From Tetraselmis striata (taxonomy: Eukaryota; Chlorophyta; Chlorodendrophyceae; Chlorodendrales; Chlorodendraceae): a stretch of DNA of 64,000 bases. Under the pieces are notes generated by a model, which was not told where the DNA came from, ran no database searches, and was given only the letters and a program-made list of their open reading frames with translations. This document shows, in pieces, positions 1 to 9,410 of this stretch. Position numbers and translations under genes: made by a program. The stretch covers positions 114,942-178,941 of the forward strand of contig VCJN01000202.1 of NCBI GenBank assembly GCA_006384855.1. The letters run 5' to 3'. Numbering within the stretch: the stretch's first letter is position 1; each line of letters begins with the position of its first letter.

Positions 1-37
1 CTGATGTATGCATCGTGCCCCAAGATTAAGATCGGCA

Positions 38-59
38 CCCCCCCCCCCCCCCCCCCCCC
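38..59. repeat. poly-C run (22 nt)
   Basis: Uninterrupted C run at the left edge of the window, one of about twenty pure G or C runs of 13-34 nt scattered through it. No gene is visible around it. Confidence 0.95.
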
Positions 60-1120
60 GGTTTGAAATGTTCACTATATACCAGTAGTTGGGGTTTCGT
101 TTTCCGCACGGCAGCCGCTAAGCGCGTTCACCTGCGTGCACGTTATAGGTACAAATGCGGCACGCATGCGATGCTCGCATCTAAAACATCGTACTCAAAG
201 CACGATAGTCCGCGTACCGGTACGCTTCAAAACACCCGAAATTTGCTTGGGAAGAAAACTGCCGTATAAACGAGCACAGTCAACTCCAGCACCACGCTGC
301 GAGTCGACCGCAATCTATGTAGAACTCTTATAAAAGCTAGCGGGCTATCTGCTGTCCCCATCTTCCATCTTCGCGCCCCGCCTACCATGTGGTGGACCGC
401 GTCCCATCTTCCCTCCCTCACTCCGTGCTTTCTGTTCTCGCGGGCTGCCGACATGCTTTTAACTTAGAAAATACTGTAACCAAGCCAAAGCGCCTTTTAG
501 GCAGACCACAAAAGCCCCCCCCCCCCCCCCCCCCCCCCCCCCCGCGCGCTTTGAAACGAAGAGAGTCGGTAAGTATGTCTGTCTGTGAGTCTGTCTTTTC
601 TGTCTTCCTGTTTGTCTATCTGTCCGTATGTCGCCGATTTTCGGAACGGTTTCGCATCGATTATTTGTTAGATCGAAAATGTATCCGTTACAAATTCCGT
701 GATAATTCAGCGCAGACCGAAAGAACCGTCGCGTGTACATGCTTAGTACTTGTACCAGTACGGGTACCGGTCGGCCGGCCGCCCTGCCGCCGCCGGTCGC
801 GCCGATCGTCGCCGATCGTCACGTCTATGTGGCGGGTATATATGGCGCGAAGCACAGCGCCCGCCGCGTGGACTGGACCCGGACGCCGGACGACCGTCGC
901 CCGTCCACCTCGCTGCCTGTCCATCGATGGACGCCGGGCCCCGGGTCGGCGGGTCGGCGGACGCGGGGTTGTACAATGTAGCGACTACTACGATTGATCC
1001 TTGCGGCTCCTTGGATTCCCCACTCACGCAAAGGGTCTACTTGATTGTACTCGTAAGGCCAGTAAGAACTGTGTGTTTTTGGTGCCATATGTCGCCCAAA
1101 ACAGAGGGGGGGGGGGGGGG
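60..1120. other. no identifiable gene; C run and G run
   Basis: The open frames here are short, overlapping and compositionally biased, and none resembles a known protein. A 29-nt C run at 515-543 translates as polyproline and inflates one frame. A 15-nt G run sits at 1106-1120. The part around 750-960 is GC-rich and holds GTAC-based motifs common in this genome. I see no RNA gene or clear promoter. Confidence 0.6.
515..543. repeat. poly-C run (29 nt)
   Basis: Pure C run. The polyproline frame that spans it is a translation artefact of the run. Confidence 0.95.
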
Positions 1121-1126
1121 TTGAGG

Positions 1127-1720
1127 ATGGCTGGCCAAAGTTTTGATGCTAGTGCTTTCCGCTTACATTGCTTACCGGCTCCAACTAACCGCCAGACCGT
1201 ACGGACCGCACAACCCTCACCAGCACTGCCGCCGCACGCTAGGCCGCATGCTTCTGTCGCCACGAGCGCAAATGCCTATCAGTCCTCAACCACGCCTACC
1301 TCACGTCGCCAGCCTTCGGCTTGGATGGCAGCTGACACCATGTCGGTATCCACGAGGCACACCGTGAAGGTGGAGGTAAAGCGGGACGGCATGGAGCTTT
1401 CCGTTAGGCCCGTGCTCTATCCCCTAGAGCATGATTGGCTAGAGGCCCGTACCATGCGCAACATGCTATAGTATGCATTGAACGACCTGGATTTTTGTTT
1501 ATCCTTTGAGCTCGTTAAACACATTGCAGTGATCGTCGTGGAGTATGAGCTGTTCGACTCGCCATCCTCGGGCGAGAAGAGGCGGTGTGTGACTTGCAAG
1601 TCTGGTGGCAGCTGCACGCTCCAAGACTACAACCCGTGGATGCGATGGAAGAGGTGCCCACTCGGTACTTCGAGTTCGCCTTGTGGGCACACGCCAAAAG
1701 GGGGAGGGGCAGCCCCATAA
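1127..1720 (+). pseudogene. unrecognised ORF broken by one in-frame TAG
   Basis: One reading frame stays open from about 1127 to 1720 except for a TAG at 1469-1471. Upstream of the stop the product is Ser/Thr/Pro-rich and ends in a charged segment containing KVEVKRDGMELSVRP. Downstream it continues with NDLDFCLSFELVKHIAVIVV and then a Cys-containing part (CVTCKSGGSC). Even composition on both sides of the stop suggests one former coding region with a point nonsense mutation, or a transposon fragment. I do not recognise the family. Confidence 0.35.
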
Positions 1721-2040
1721 CACTACTACTGTATAATCGTGTGCTTTGTGCTCTGAATGCTGCCCTCATGCCTTGATATGCACACCTACGTGTGTGGCAG
1801 CTGTTCCCTACACAAAATATGGACAATTGCAGCACTTTTCTATGGACATTGATGTTGATAGTACTTTACATAGTACACCAGCGAGCAACAAAACTTAGGG
1901 GGGGGGGTACCTAAAACACACTCAAAATTCTGAATGGCCTATAAAGTACTGGTACGAATATCATGACAAATATATGGGTATTGGTGCTGGTAAGTCCGGC
2001 ACAATTTTTGCATGGGACAACAACATGCGGCTTCATGTAC

Positions 2041-2178
2041 CAGTATAAGCTAGCAGCAAAATGCGATCAGGAAAGCACCCGAAAAGACAATAGGAAGCGT
2101 CCACTACAGCAACTGCGAGGTGGAAGCAGCAACAGAAGAGGGTGCGGAATGAGCACGAGCAGACGCATCAGACTTTAG
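2041..2178 (-). mobile_element. LINE 3'-end fragment
   Basis: This stretch matches the 3' end of the LINE at 2432-5474, in the same orientation. Shared blocks include the tract around AGCTAGCAGCA, the stretch encoding the final residues of the LINE protein (a KSDA.ARAHSA-type tail) and the 3' untranslated sequence. It is therefore a second, extremely 5'-truncated copy of the same family, just outside the chromovirus LTR. It contains no coding capacity beyond the last two dozen codons. The 1721-2040 stretch to its left holds a 10-nt G run and nothing else recognisable. Confidence 0.7.
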
Positions 2179-2212
2179 GTACATTTTCGTACCTAGAGCA
2201 ACGTACGGGTAC

Positions 2213-2431
2213 TGTAAGTACTCGTGGCAGTACTTAGTGAAACAAGGCTCTTCCTCGTAGCGTTTGGCGAATTGAGTTGGTTGCTGAATGTAATCTCTTA
2301 CAACATGCTGGTGGCATTGGATATTTATCCTATAGCGGTCCAACTGGGCACCGCGGACATGCAGCTAGTAGCGCTATCCTGATGATTAGGAGTTGTAGCG
2401 CGTACTGTATTTATGTTACAAGGAATATTTA
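2213..2431 (-). repeat. 3' LTR, distal part (split by LINE)
   Basis: This is the terminal 219 bp of the 3' LTR. It matches 11550-11768 of the 5' LTR with three differences. It is separated from the remaining 132 bp (5487-5618) by the LINE; the two parts sum to exactly 351 bp, the length of the intact 5' LTR. Confidence 0.95.
2420..2431. repeat. 12-bp target-site duplication of the LINE (left)
   Basis: AAGGAATATTTA occurs here and again at 5475-5486, directly flanking the LINE. The intact 5' LTR has the sequence once. This fixes the insertion boundaries at 2432 and 5474. Confidence 0.95.
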
Positions 2432-5400
2432 GTTTTTTCGCTACAGTAACTTGTTAATTACATGAGCTAGCAGCAGAAGGCGATATCGGAAATCACCAAA
2501 ATAAAAGGCAATCAGAAAGGTCCTCTACAGCGACTGCGGGGTGGAAGCAGTAACATGAGAAGACGCAGAGTGGGCACGAGCACACGCATCAGACTTGGCC
2601 ATCTGCACACCGGCAGAGAGAATGCCGCCCAGGGTACCATGCACGCAAGCCGAGACCCGCTGCAACAGCCCCCGCCGTGTGCGCGACAGGTGACGGCGGA
2701 ACTCAGCAGGTTGGCCGGCGACAAAGTTTCGAAGTGCCTGAACGGATTGACCACGAAGAAAGCAAGAGGTCGGGGCGGAAGGACCGCCAGGGAAGTTGCG
2801 CACAGCCAACAGCACCGCGAAGATGTAGACCACAGTCAAAGCGGACTTCCCGAGTCGGCCGCGGTCCTCAACCACAAAAGGGTAGTACCGGTGAACACCC
2901 TGCACTGGGGCGGAAGACGCCCGGTCCGCTGCCAACTTAGCATGCTCCGCCTCGGTCGCCGCGATTCCCGGGATGCACCAGCGGGGGTCGTTGCTCCAAG
3001 TGGGGGTCGTGGAGGACACGCACGCGAAGTCGATCATGTAATCGCACGCTGCCCCTCCCCACCCCGCCAGCGTCAGGTCCGACGGCCGCGAGCGGTCCGC
3101 TGGGCGCAGCCCACTCGTCTCAAGGGTCAAGTCGCCGGCTCCCGAGCGGTCCCGGTCAAGCACCGCCCCCGCATCAATTGCCACAGATGCCCACAGATTC
3201 TTCAAAGCGGTATGCATGCGGTGCTTGTAGTTCGCTACGGGGCATATGGGTAGATGATCCACGATGAAATCCGTAGCGCTCCGGTTCGAGCCATCCGTAG
3301 AGCGAAGCCATGAGGGATCAATACCACACGTTGGGCCAGGGCAAGTGACAAGCGCGGAACCTCCGCGCGGGCAAAGGCCCAGTACCCGCGCAGCGGCGGC
3401 CGCATAAGCAGCATGGGGAATCTTGCGGGCGGACTCGTGATCCGACTGGAAAAGCGATAGGGAGCCCGGCCCGCACGCGCTGTACATGCGCAGGGTATCA
3501 AGTCGCGAGGCCGCTGCACCAGTACGTTGGAAGCTGAGATCGAGAGCCACGAAGTCACGCAAGCGAATCGCACGGCTGAGGTGGCGTTGGACAACCATGG
3601 TCGTGGGTTGATCATCGGAGGTCGCACCCGAACCCGTACCCGAGGGCGGAGCAGTAGAACCTGGCAGCGATTCTGGGAGGGAAACAGTGGCTGCTGACGG
3701 AGGGTGTGCCACTAATTCGCCCGGCGACGGTATCTTCAGAGCTACAAAAGCGCATGTAGTAACGGTATTGGCAGTACTCGTACCACCGATAGGAAGCAAT
3801 TGCTGGGCAGCAGAGGCGGCCTCACCAGTACCAACTCCAAGAGGAGTGGCCGTAAAAGGAGATGTGGTGACGCGCAATCCTCCGCTAGTGCTCGTACCCG
3901 TACGGGTCGTAGTACCAGCTGCTGGATCCGATGCAGCGGTGGTCGTAGCATTACTGACCGTAAGTAACTCGAAGATCTCGTGGGCGTGCCCATACGCCGC
4001 GCGTGCGCGCCGCACATCTTCTTGCGGTAACGTGGTTAGGGCCCGTACAGTCTCGTACACGCGGCGCGTCTCACGCGCCCATGGCAAAGCACTCGTAGCC
4101 ACGGACGACACCTCGGCGCGGACCGCCTCGTATACGGGGCCAAGGGCGGGCCCGTACTCCCGTACCAGCTTTGGCAGGACAACCGATTGCGCGGAATAAA
4201 ACGCCGCAGGGGCCTCGGACTGCAGCAAGGCCAGATTCAGACCGCCAAAATCCGCGGGCATACTCATCTGAACGATTGCAGCCTCCATGCGCGGTGTAGA
4301 CTGGTCGCAAGCGTCCAGGCCAAGCAGCGAAAACGCAGCCGAAATGTTGGCGGCGTCCACGGCCTCCAAGAAAGGGTCCAGCTCCGACGGCGGCATCATG
4401 CGGCTGAGGAAGCCAGTCTGCCGCACCGCGCATACGACCAGCAACCGCATGGCCCCATGGTGGCAGCCGTATCCCGACGTGCCAAAGGAGGCGATGCGCT
4501 CCAACAGTTTGGCGTGGGCCTCCCGGCGCCGCCTCAACGCGCCGGTCATCCACTCGGGGTAATGGCTAATAGGAGCACCCAGGTACACGGCGCCATCCTG
4601 GACATGATCATCGGCCGGGGTCCGAAATCCTCCCGGGGCCAACTTCTCCCGTACTGTCCGCAACTCGGACTCGCTGTCGCCGGGGTGACGAACGTACCGC
4701 GTCTTACTGTCCTGTACCACCAGTCCGACTTTGGAAAGCTCCGTGCAGTACTCGTCGAAAACGCGCGGAACGTGGGCCGCGGCAGTGGCCGCGCCACAAT
4801 CATCCGCAAAACTCTGGCAAAAAGTATCAGCGGCGGTACGAGCCACAACCGCTTGCACTGGGCCCGCGATAGCGAGGCAGAAGTATAGCGGGGCCAGGAC
4901 ATCACCATGGCGTACACCCGTACGAGACTGTGGGGTGGCGCGCAAAGTACCGGGATCATCCGTCGCGTAGTAGTACAGGTCGCTAGGGCGATCGTACAAC
5001 ATCTGGAAAAAAGGGATCATGCCATGTAGCCGCGGGTGCTGAAGCAAGCCGTAAAGTATCGCACCCCGGGATACCTCATTGAAGGCATTCCGAATATCCG
5101 GGAGTAGTAGTCCTTTCCCACCAGTACCACGCCCGCCGAAAAGTTGCAGCGCCACCCGCATGCTCATATACGCCGTCTCACAGCCAGCTCCCGACTGAAA
5201 GCTGCGTTGCACCGGGCCCATGACCTCCCGCGCATCCGCACCCACTTGCCCCAGAGCGTGGGCGGAGGCCAGGCGCACCAGCACGGAGCCGACGCCGAGC
5301 GGGCGTACTCGCAGCGGCTCGCCGCTCTTTTCCCGCTCCTCGCGCGCGGCGGGGTCGTCCTTGTGGAGCGCAAAGACGGAGCCACTCGCCAAGAAAGCCG

Positions 5401-5474
5401 CAGTGCGCGAGTGGCACCGCCCCGCCAGGCAGCGGTTCACCCACAGGCGCCATGAAGGTACGTCTAGGTCCCTA
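2432..5474 (-). mobile_element. 5'-truncated LINE with restriction-like endonuclease
   Basis: A 3043-bp non-LTR retrotransposon on the - strand, nested in the chromovirus 3' LTR and flanked by 12-bp duplications. Its 3' end is a short untranslated stretch ending in a brief A run. Compared with the copy at 57739, the 5' end is cut at the sequence AGGGACCTAGACGTACC, losing the N-terminal zinc-finger region. 5' truncation with a target duplication is the normal outcome of target-primed reverse transcription. Confidence 0.93.
2525..5440 (-). CDS. LINE ORF: reverse transcriptase plus restriction-like endonuclease (5'-truncated)
   Basis: An uninterrupted 971-residue frame copies LINE RNA into target DNA in the nucleus. 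Counted from the Met at 5440, the RT palm has LLLPDIRNAF (about 111-120) and the catalytic FADD box (211-214), which replaces the usual YxDD. A Cys/His cluster follows (C700, C705, H729, C733), then RPSDLTL (about 785) and YMIDFACV (about 801), a downstream Lys and YYPFVVE. The last group is a PD-(D/E)xK-like endonuclease of the R2/CRE-type LINEs. The Met at 5440 is only the first ATG after the truncation point; the full protein, seen in the copy at 57818, starts some 430 residues earlier. The frame is intact, but without its N-terminus this copy is unlikely to be autonomous. Confidence 0.9.
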   Translation of the reverse strand: MNRCLAGRCHSRTAAFLASGSVFALHKDDPAAREEREKSGEPLRVRPLGVGSVLVRLASAHALGQVGADAREVMGPVQRSFQSGAGCETAYMSMRVALQLFGGRGTGGKGLLLPDIRNAFNEVSRGAILYGLLQHPRLHGMIPFFQMLYDRPSDLYYYATDDPGTLRATPQSRTGVRHGDVLAPLYFCLAIAGPVQAVVARTAADTFCQSFADDCGAATAAAHVPRVFDEYCTELSKVGLVVQDSKTRYVRHPGDSESELRTVREKLAPGGFRTPADDHVQDGAVYLGAPISHYPEWMTGALRRRREAHAKLLERIASFGTSGYGCHHGAMRLLVVCAVRQTGFLSRMMPPSELDPFLEAVDAANISAAFSLLGLDACDQSTPRMEAAIVQMSMPADFGGLNLALLQSEAPAAFYSAQSVVLPKLVREYGPALGPVYEAVRAEVSSVATSALPWARETRRVYETVRALTTLPQEDVRRARAAYGHAHEIFELLTVSNATTTAASDPAAGTTTRTGTSTSGGLRVTTSPFTATPLGVGTGEAASAAQQLLPIGGTSTANTVTTCAFVALKIPSPGELVAHPPSAATVSLPESLPGSTAPPSGTGSGATSDDQPTTMVVQRHLSRAIRLRDFVALDLSFQRTGAAASRLDTLRMYSACGPGSLSLFQSDHESARKIPHAAYAAAAARVLGLCPRGGSALVTCPGPTCGIDPSWLRSTDGSNRSATDFIVDHLPICPVANYKHRMHTALKNLWASVAIDAGAVLDRDRSGAGDLTLETSGLRPADRSRPSDLTLAGWGGAACDYMIDFACVSSTTPTWSNDPRWCIPGIAATEAEHAKLAADRASSAPVQGVHRYYPFVVEDRGRLGKSALTVVYIFAVLLAVRNFPGGPSAPTSCFLRGQSVQALRNFVAGQPAEFRRHLSRTRRGLLQRVSACVHGTLGGILSAGVQMAKSDACARAHSASSHVTASTPQSL

Positions 5475-5618
5475 AAGGAATATTTATTACTGGCGCCTGG
5501 TTGTGGCCGTACCAGTACAAAATACGCGTGCTGAAATATCAGCAGTACAACAGTAAGATTACTTGGCCATAAAACGTCGCAGGTGGTATTAGGGTAGTCG
5601 CTAGGCGCAACCCTAACA
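5475..5618 (-). repeat. LINE target duplication plus proximal part of the 3' LTR
   Basis: Positions 5475-5486 are the right copy of the 12-bp duplication. Positions 5487-5618 are the first 132 bp of the 3' LTR, starting TGTTAGGG on the - strand, with one difference from the 5' LTR. Confidence 0.94.
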
Positions 5619-5631
5619 TTCCCACCCCTCT
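5619..5631 (-). other. polypurine tract
   Basis: On the - strand AGAGGGGTGGGAA lies immediately before the TG of the 3' LTR. This is the expected primer for plus-strand DNA synthesis. The same tract abuts the 3' LTR of the second copy at 53775-53787. Confidence 0.9.
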
Positions 5632-5738
5632 GATAAAAGACGAACTGGAGAGTGTCTTTTCACGTCGCCGATGGCCTGGCCCAGATGTCGGTTGGCGGTG
5701 GAAGCGTGATACAGCAACAGCAACAGCAGCAGTGGGTG

Positions 5739-7004
5739 TCAACGCTCCGGGATGGACTCTGGAAAACGCGACGGGTGGCGCGCTCGCAGGTTGGCGTATT
5801 CCTTTGAGCGTAGCGTGTCTTGCAGATGTCGGCTCGTCCTCGCGAAATCGTGTAGCGCCTCGACACGTCGCAGCGCGCTGTATGGTTCCCAGCTGTCATG
5901 ACTTGAGTCGTAGTTCAGCCAACGCACCAGAAAGACGAGGCAGAGTCCTCGCTTGTACAGATCCTCGCGGCGCTCGATAGAGAAATCGAGCACGCGTTCA
6001 ACGACGAACTCGTCGACAGGGGGCTCCACACTGGACGGTATTGTATCGGGCTGTGCATCTGGGTTGACGCACTGGCGCAGTCGACTGATGTGAAACACAT
6101 TGTGGCAGTCGAACGTTGGTGGCAGGCGCATACGATACGCCTGGCTGGAGATCTTGGCTGTGACCGGGTAGGGGCCGATGTAGCGCTGTCGGAACTTGCG
6201 CGCCGGCTGGTTGCGTATGAGCAAGTGCTCCGTTGAGAGCCAGACTTTGTCTCCTTCTGCGAACTCAACAGGGCTGGTTTTGCGGTCGGCATAGACCTTT
6301 TGATATTCATCAGCAAGCTTCAGTTGCTCAGTAATCAACATGTTAATATCTTGAATATTCGCAACTGTGTTGCGTGCATCTTGGTTGGCAGTAGCAATCA
6401 GATCAGGTGGTGTTAGTGGCATCATGCCATAAATTTCCTCAAAAGGGGCATTATGTGTTGCTGAATGGACTGAATTGTCGTAAGAAAATTCAGCAAGAGC
6501 CAAATGACTTAACCAAGAGTCATGTTGCTTGTGAACAAACGCACGTAATATTTGCTCAATAGTTCTATGGGTGCGTTCAGTTTGACCGTCAGTTTGCGGG
6601 TGATAAGCGCAGGAAATATTTAGCTTAGTTTGCAGAGCTGTAAACAATGATTTCCAGAACACTGAAGTAAACCTGGGATCTCTGTCAGAGATGATACATC
6701 TGCTGAGACCATGGTGTCTGTAAATATTGTCCAAATATAATCTGGCCATCTGTGTCGCATCAATCTTAATACTGCATGGCACAAAATGTGACTGTTTGGT
6801 GAATGTATCAACAAACGTAGCAATAGCATCATAGCCATCCACCTCAGGTAAGTTGGTTATAAAATCCATTGAGATTATCTCCCAAGGCTTGGTTGCCTTT
6901 GGCAAGGGAAATAAAGAACCATGAGGCTTGGTGGTAGCTGCTTTGATTCTAACGCAAGTATCACAGTGTTTGCAGAAATGCTTGACTGTGGTATTCATAC
7001 GTGG
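5739..7004 (-). pseudogene. chromovirus integrase and chromodomain (3' part of pol)
   Basis: The frame is open from just after a TAG at 7005-7007 to 5739 and lies in the same frame as RT-RNase H, so it is the C-terminal part of one polyprotein. The Cys pair of the HHCC zinc-binding domain is visible (CKHCDTC). The catalytic core has MDFITNLP and DTFTKQSHFVP around the first Asp, ISDRDPRF around the second, and HPQTDGQTERTHR leading to the Glu. A C-terminal chromodomain (ERVLDFSIE, LVFLVRWLNYDSSHDSW) directs integration to marked chromatin in this family. The stop falls in the linker where relatives have Trp, separating RNase H from integrase. Confidence 0.9.
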
Positions 7005-8612
7005 CTACCAAAACATACGCAGTATGTTGGCAAGGGTGCGGGTATGGTTGGGGTGTCCATTACCAACATGATACTCCTCAATGATGAGTTTTCTCAGTTC
7101 AGAATCATTGGGTATACAGACCTTATCTGCCATGTAGTAGAGACCATCAGTCTCATCTTGTCGCACACCGTTGGGGGTGCGTCCATGACTGTAGGCAACA
7201 TCAGTGATGTAGGCAGCTTTGATCTTGTTTATTAGCTTGCTGTCAATCTGCAAGGCGGACATTGCTGACAAATAGTCCTGCATTTGTTCAAGGTCAGCTT
7301 CGACCAGCTGGTTTTCATATTCAGTCAATGCATAATGCAAGTCAGGGCGGCGAGAGAGAGCATCAGCCTCATTGTCAGCGCCTTTGCGATATAATATCTG
7401 CAACACAGGTTCATGAGTCTGTGGGTTGACTGCCATGTATGGTGAGATTTCATGTAACCATAGGGCATGGCGTCTGCCTAGTCCTTCCTGTGTAGGCAAA
7501 TGCCTCAATGTGGCATGGTCAGTTATAACTGTAATACGGCGACTGCCTTCCAAGTAGCAGCGCCATTCTTTCAGAGCACATACCACACCCAAGAGCTCTT
7601 GGTCATAGGTGGGATAATTTGTTTGTGCAGCCTGCAATGTCTTTGCATAATAGCTGCAAGGGTGTAAGTGGCCATCAGCATTAGCCTGGAGCAGAACTGC
7701 ACCTAAGGCGTATTTGCTGGCGTCAGTAGCCACTACAAACTCAGCATCTTTGCCGGTGACAGGGCTTGCCAACACTGGGGACTGGCACAAGGCTTGCTTC
7801 AGTTTTACAAATGCAGCTTGGCATTCAACTGTCCAATCAAATATGTTATCCTTTCTTGTGAGGGCATATAACGGTGCTGCAATAGCACAATAATTGCGCA
7901 CATAGCGTCGGTAAAAATTGCAGAAACCAAGATATTGTTGGACATTCTGAACGTTCTTAGGCCTGGGCCAATCCTGAACAGCCTTGATTTTATTAGGCGA
8001 GGGTCTTAGGCCAGCGTGTGATACCATATGTCCAAGGTATTCTAGTTCATTCTTGGCAAACCAGCATTTCTGTAATCGTAGTCTAATGTCATTAGACTCG
8101 AGCATGGTAAGAGCTGTGTCCAAATGTTGCAAATGTTCCTCAAGCGAGTTGCTAAAAATCAAGACATCATCCAGGTATACGAGTATAAAGGTATGCTTGT
8201 GTGGCTGGAGTATAGATGTCATCAGGCGTTGAAAAGAGGAGGGAGCACTGGTGAGTCCAAATGGCATTACTAGCCACTCGAATTGGCCATAGACAGTTCG
8301 GAACGCTGTCTTAGGAACATCAGGTGGATTAATCCGGAGTTGGTGATAACCTAAGGCGAGATCAAGAGCTGAATAGACAGTAGCACCAGATAGCATATCA
8401 AGTAATGCATCAGCGGGTGGAACAGGGAACTCGACCTTTTTGGTGTACTTATTCAATTGACGGTAGTCAATGCACATGCGCAGACCGCCATTGGCCTTGC
8501 GGGCGAAGAGAACAGGAGCTGCATATGGAGAGAAGGACTCCTGTATAAACTGTTTCTCAAGAAAAGAATTCAGTTGTGTTCTTAGTTCCTCTAATTCTGC
8601 AGGTGATAATCT
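7005..8612 (-). pseudogene. chromovirus reverse transcriptase-RNase H
   Basis: Open from a TAA at 8613-8615 to a TAG at 7005-7007, both in frame with the flanking pol segments. RT motifs in order: RMCIDYRQLN, SALDLALGYHQ, FEWLVMPFGLTSAP and the active site YLDDVLIFS. RNase H follows with VVATDASKYALGAVL, YDQELLGVV and ITDHATLRHL. The segment ends with the His pair of the integrase zinc domain (HVGNGHPNH). Core motifs are intact; inactivation comes only from the two flanking nonsense codons. Confidence 0.92.
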
Positions 8613-9410
8613 TTATATTTTTCCTGCAGGAACTTGAGCATCAGGAACAAGAGGGATCTGATGATCAAGACAAGGGCGTAATTGTGGAAGGTTGTCAAGC
8701 GGAGAGCATATTGGTTTATGCTTTCGCAATAAGTCTCTGATCTGAGCGGTATAAGCTGCAGACTGGTCAGTGTCAATTGTATTTATCTCATCATCAATAT
8801 CGAGCTCATCACTCTCTTTGGTGGCATTGTATTGTTTAACAATGGCGCAGAAATAAACTGTGTCAGGATCATGCTTGGCAATTTCTCTGGCCATGGCATT
8901 AGCATGAACCATTCTGACATTAGCCCGGCGGGGCTCTGTTTGGCATTGGACTTTTAGTCCTGTGGAAAATGTCATCAGACCAGATTCCCAATCAACATGT
9001 GGGTTGTGTTGTTTCAGGAATTGCATCCCTAAAACCAGATTGAAATTATGTTGTAACGGTGTGACTGTGAAGTCAATGGGTATTGTGTAATTGTTGATAT
9101 TTAATTCAAGGGTGATTTTTTGTGAGGCGAGAACCATTCTACCATCAGCAAGAATAACTCTTACTTTGTTTTGAAGTGGTGTAGTTGGTATTTTATTTTC
9201 TTTGACATACTTGGTGCTGGCAAAGTTCAAAGTAGCACCGCTGTCAACCAGTACGGAAGGTGTTATATTAAATTCAGCACATGTTGGGTGTAATAGCAAT
9301 AAGTCATGATCAGACTTGCTGGTAACAAAACATTTTTCTGTCATCATACGTGACTGGTGGGACTTTGTGGCTTTTGGTTTATATTCCTTACCTTGCTGTT
9401 CAGCCAGCAT
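8613..9410 (-). pseudogene. chromovirus aspartic protease segment
   Basis: Retropepsin-like protease that cleaves the Gag-Pol polyprotein. LVDSGATLNF carries the catalytic DSG, and NLVLGMQFL is the second conserved hairpin. The frame is the same as RT but -1 relative to the upstream methyltransferase-like ORF, with an overlap from about 9470 to 9344. The segment ends at a TAA (8613-8615) in the protease-RT linker, where chromoviruses normally read through with an aromatic residue before RLSPAEL. The annotated Met at 9410 is probably internal to the polyprotein. Confidence 0.88.

Noticed and set aside
389..997. 202-residue ORF with polyproline
   Set aside because: Spans a 29-nt C run and GC-rich sequence; no domain and no splice support.
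3687..4888. Long + strand ORFs opposite the LINE
   Set aside because: Antisense shadows of the GC-rich LINE frame; the - strand has all the motifs.
7005..8615. Reassigned stop codons (TAA/TAG read as Gln, as in some green algae)
   Set aside because: The in-frame TAA and TAG in pol fall where relatives have aromatic residues, not Gln. The SET and secreted-protein genes end in TAG, and ATG6 and tRNase Z in TGA, at family-appropriate positions.
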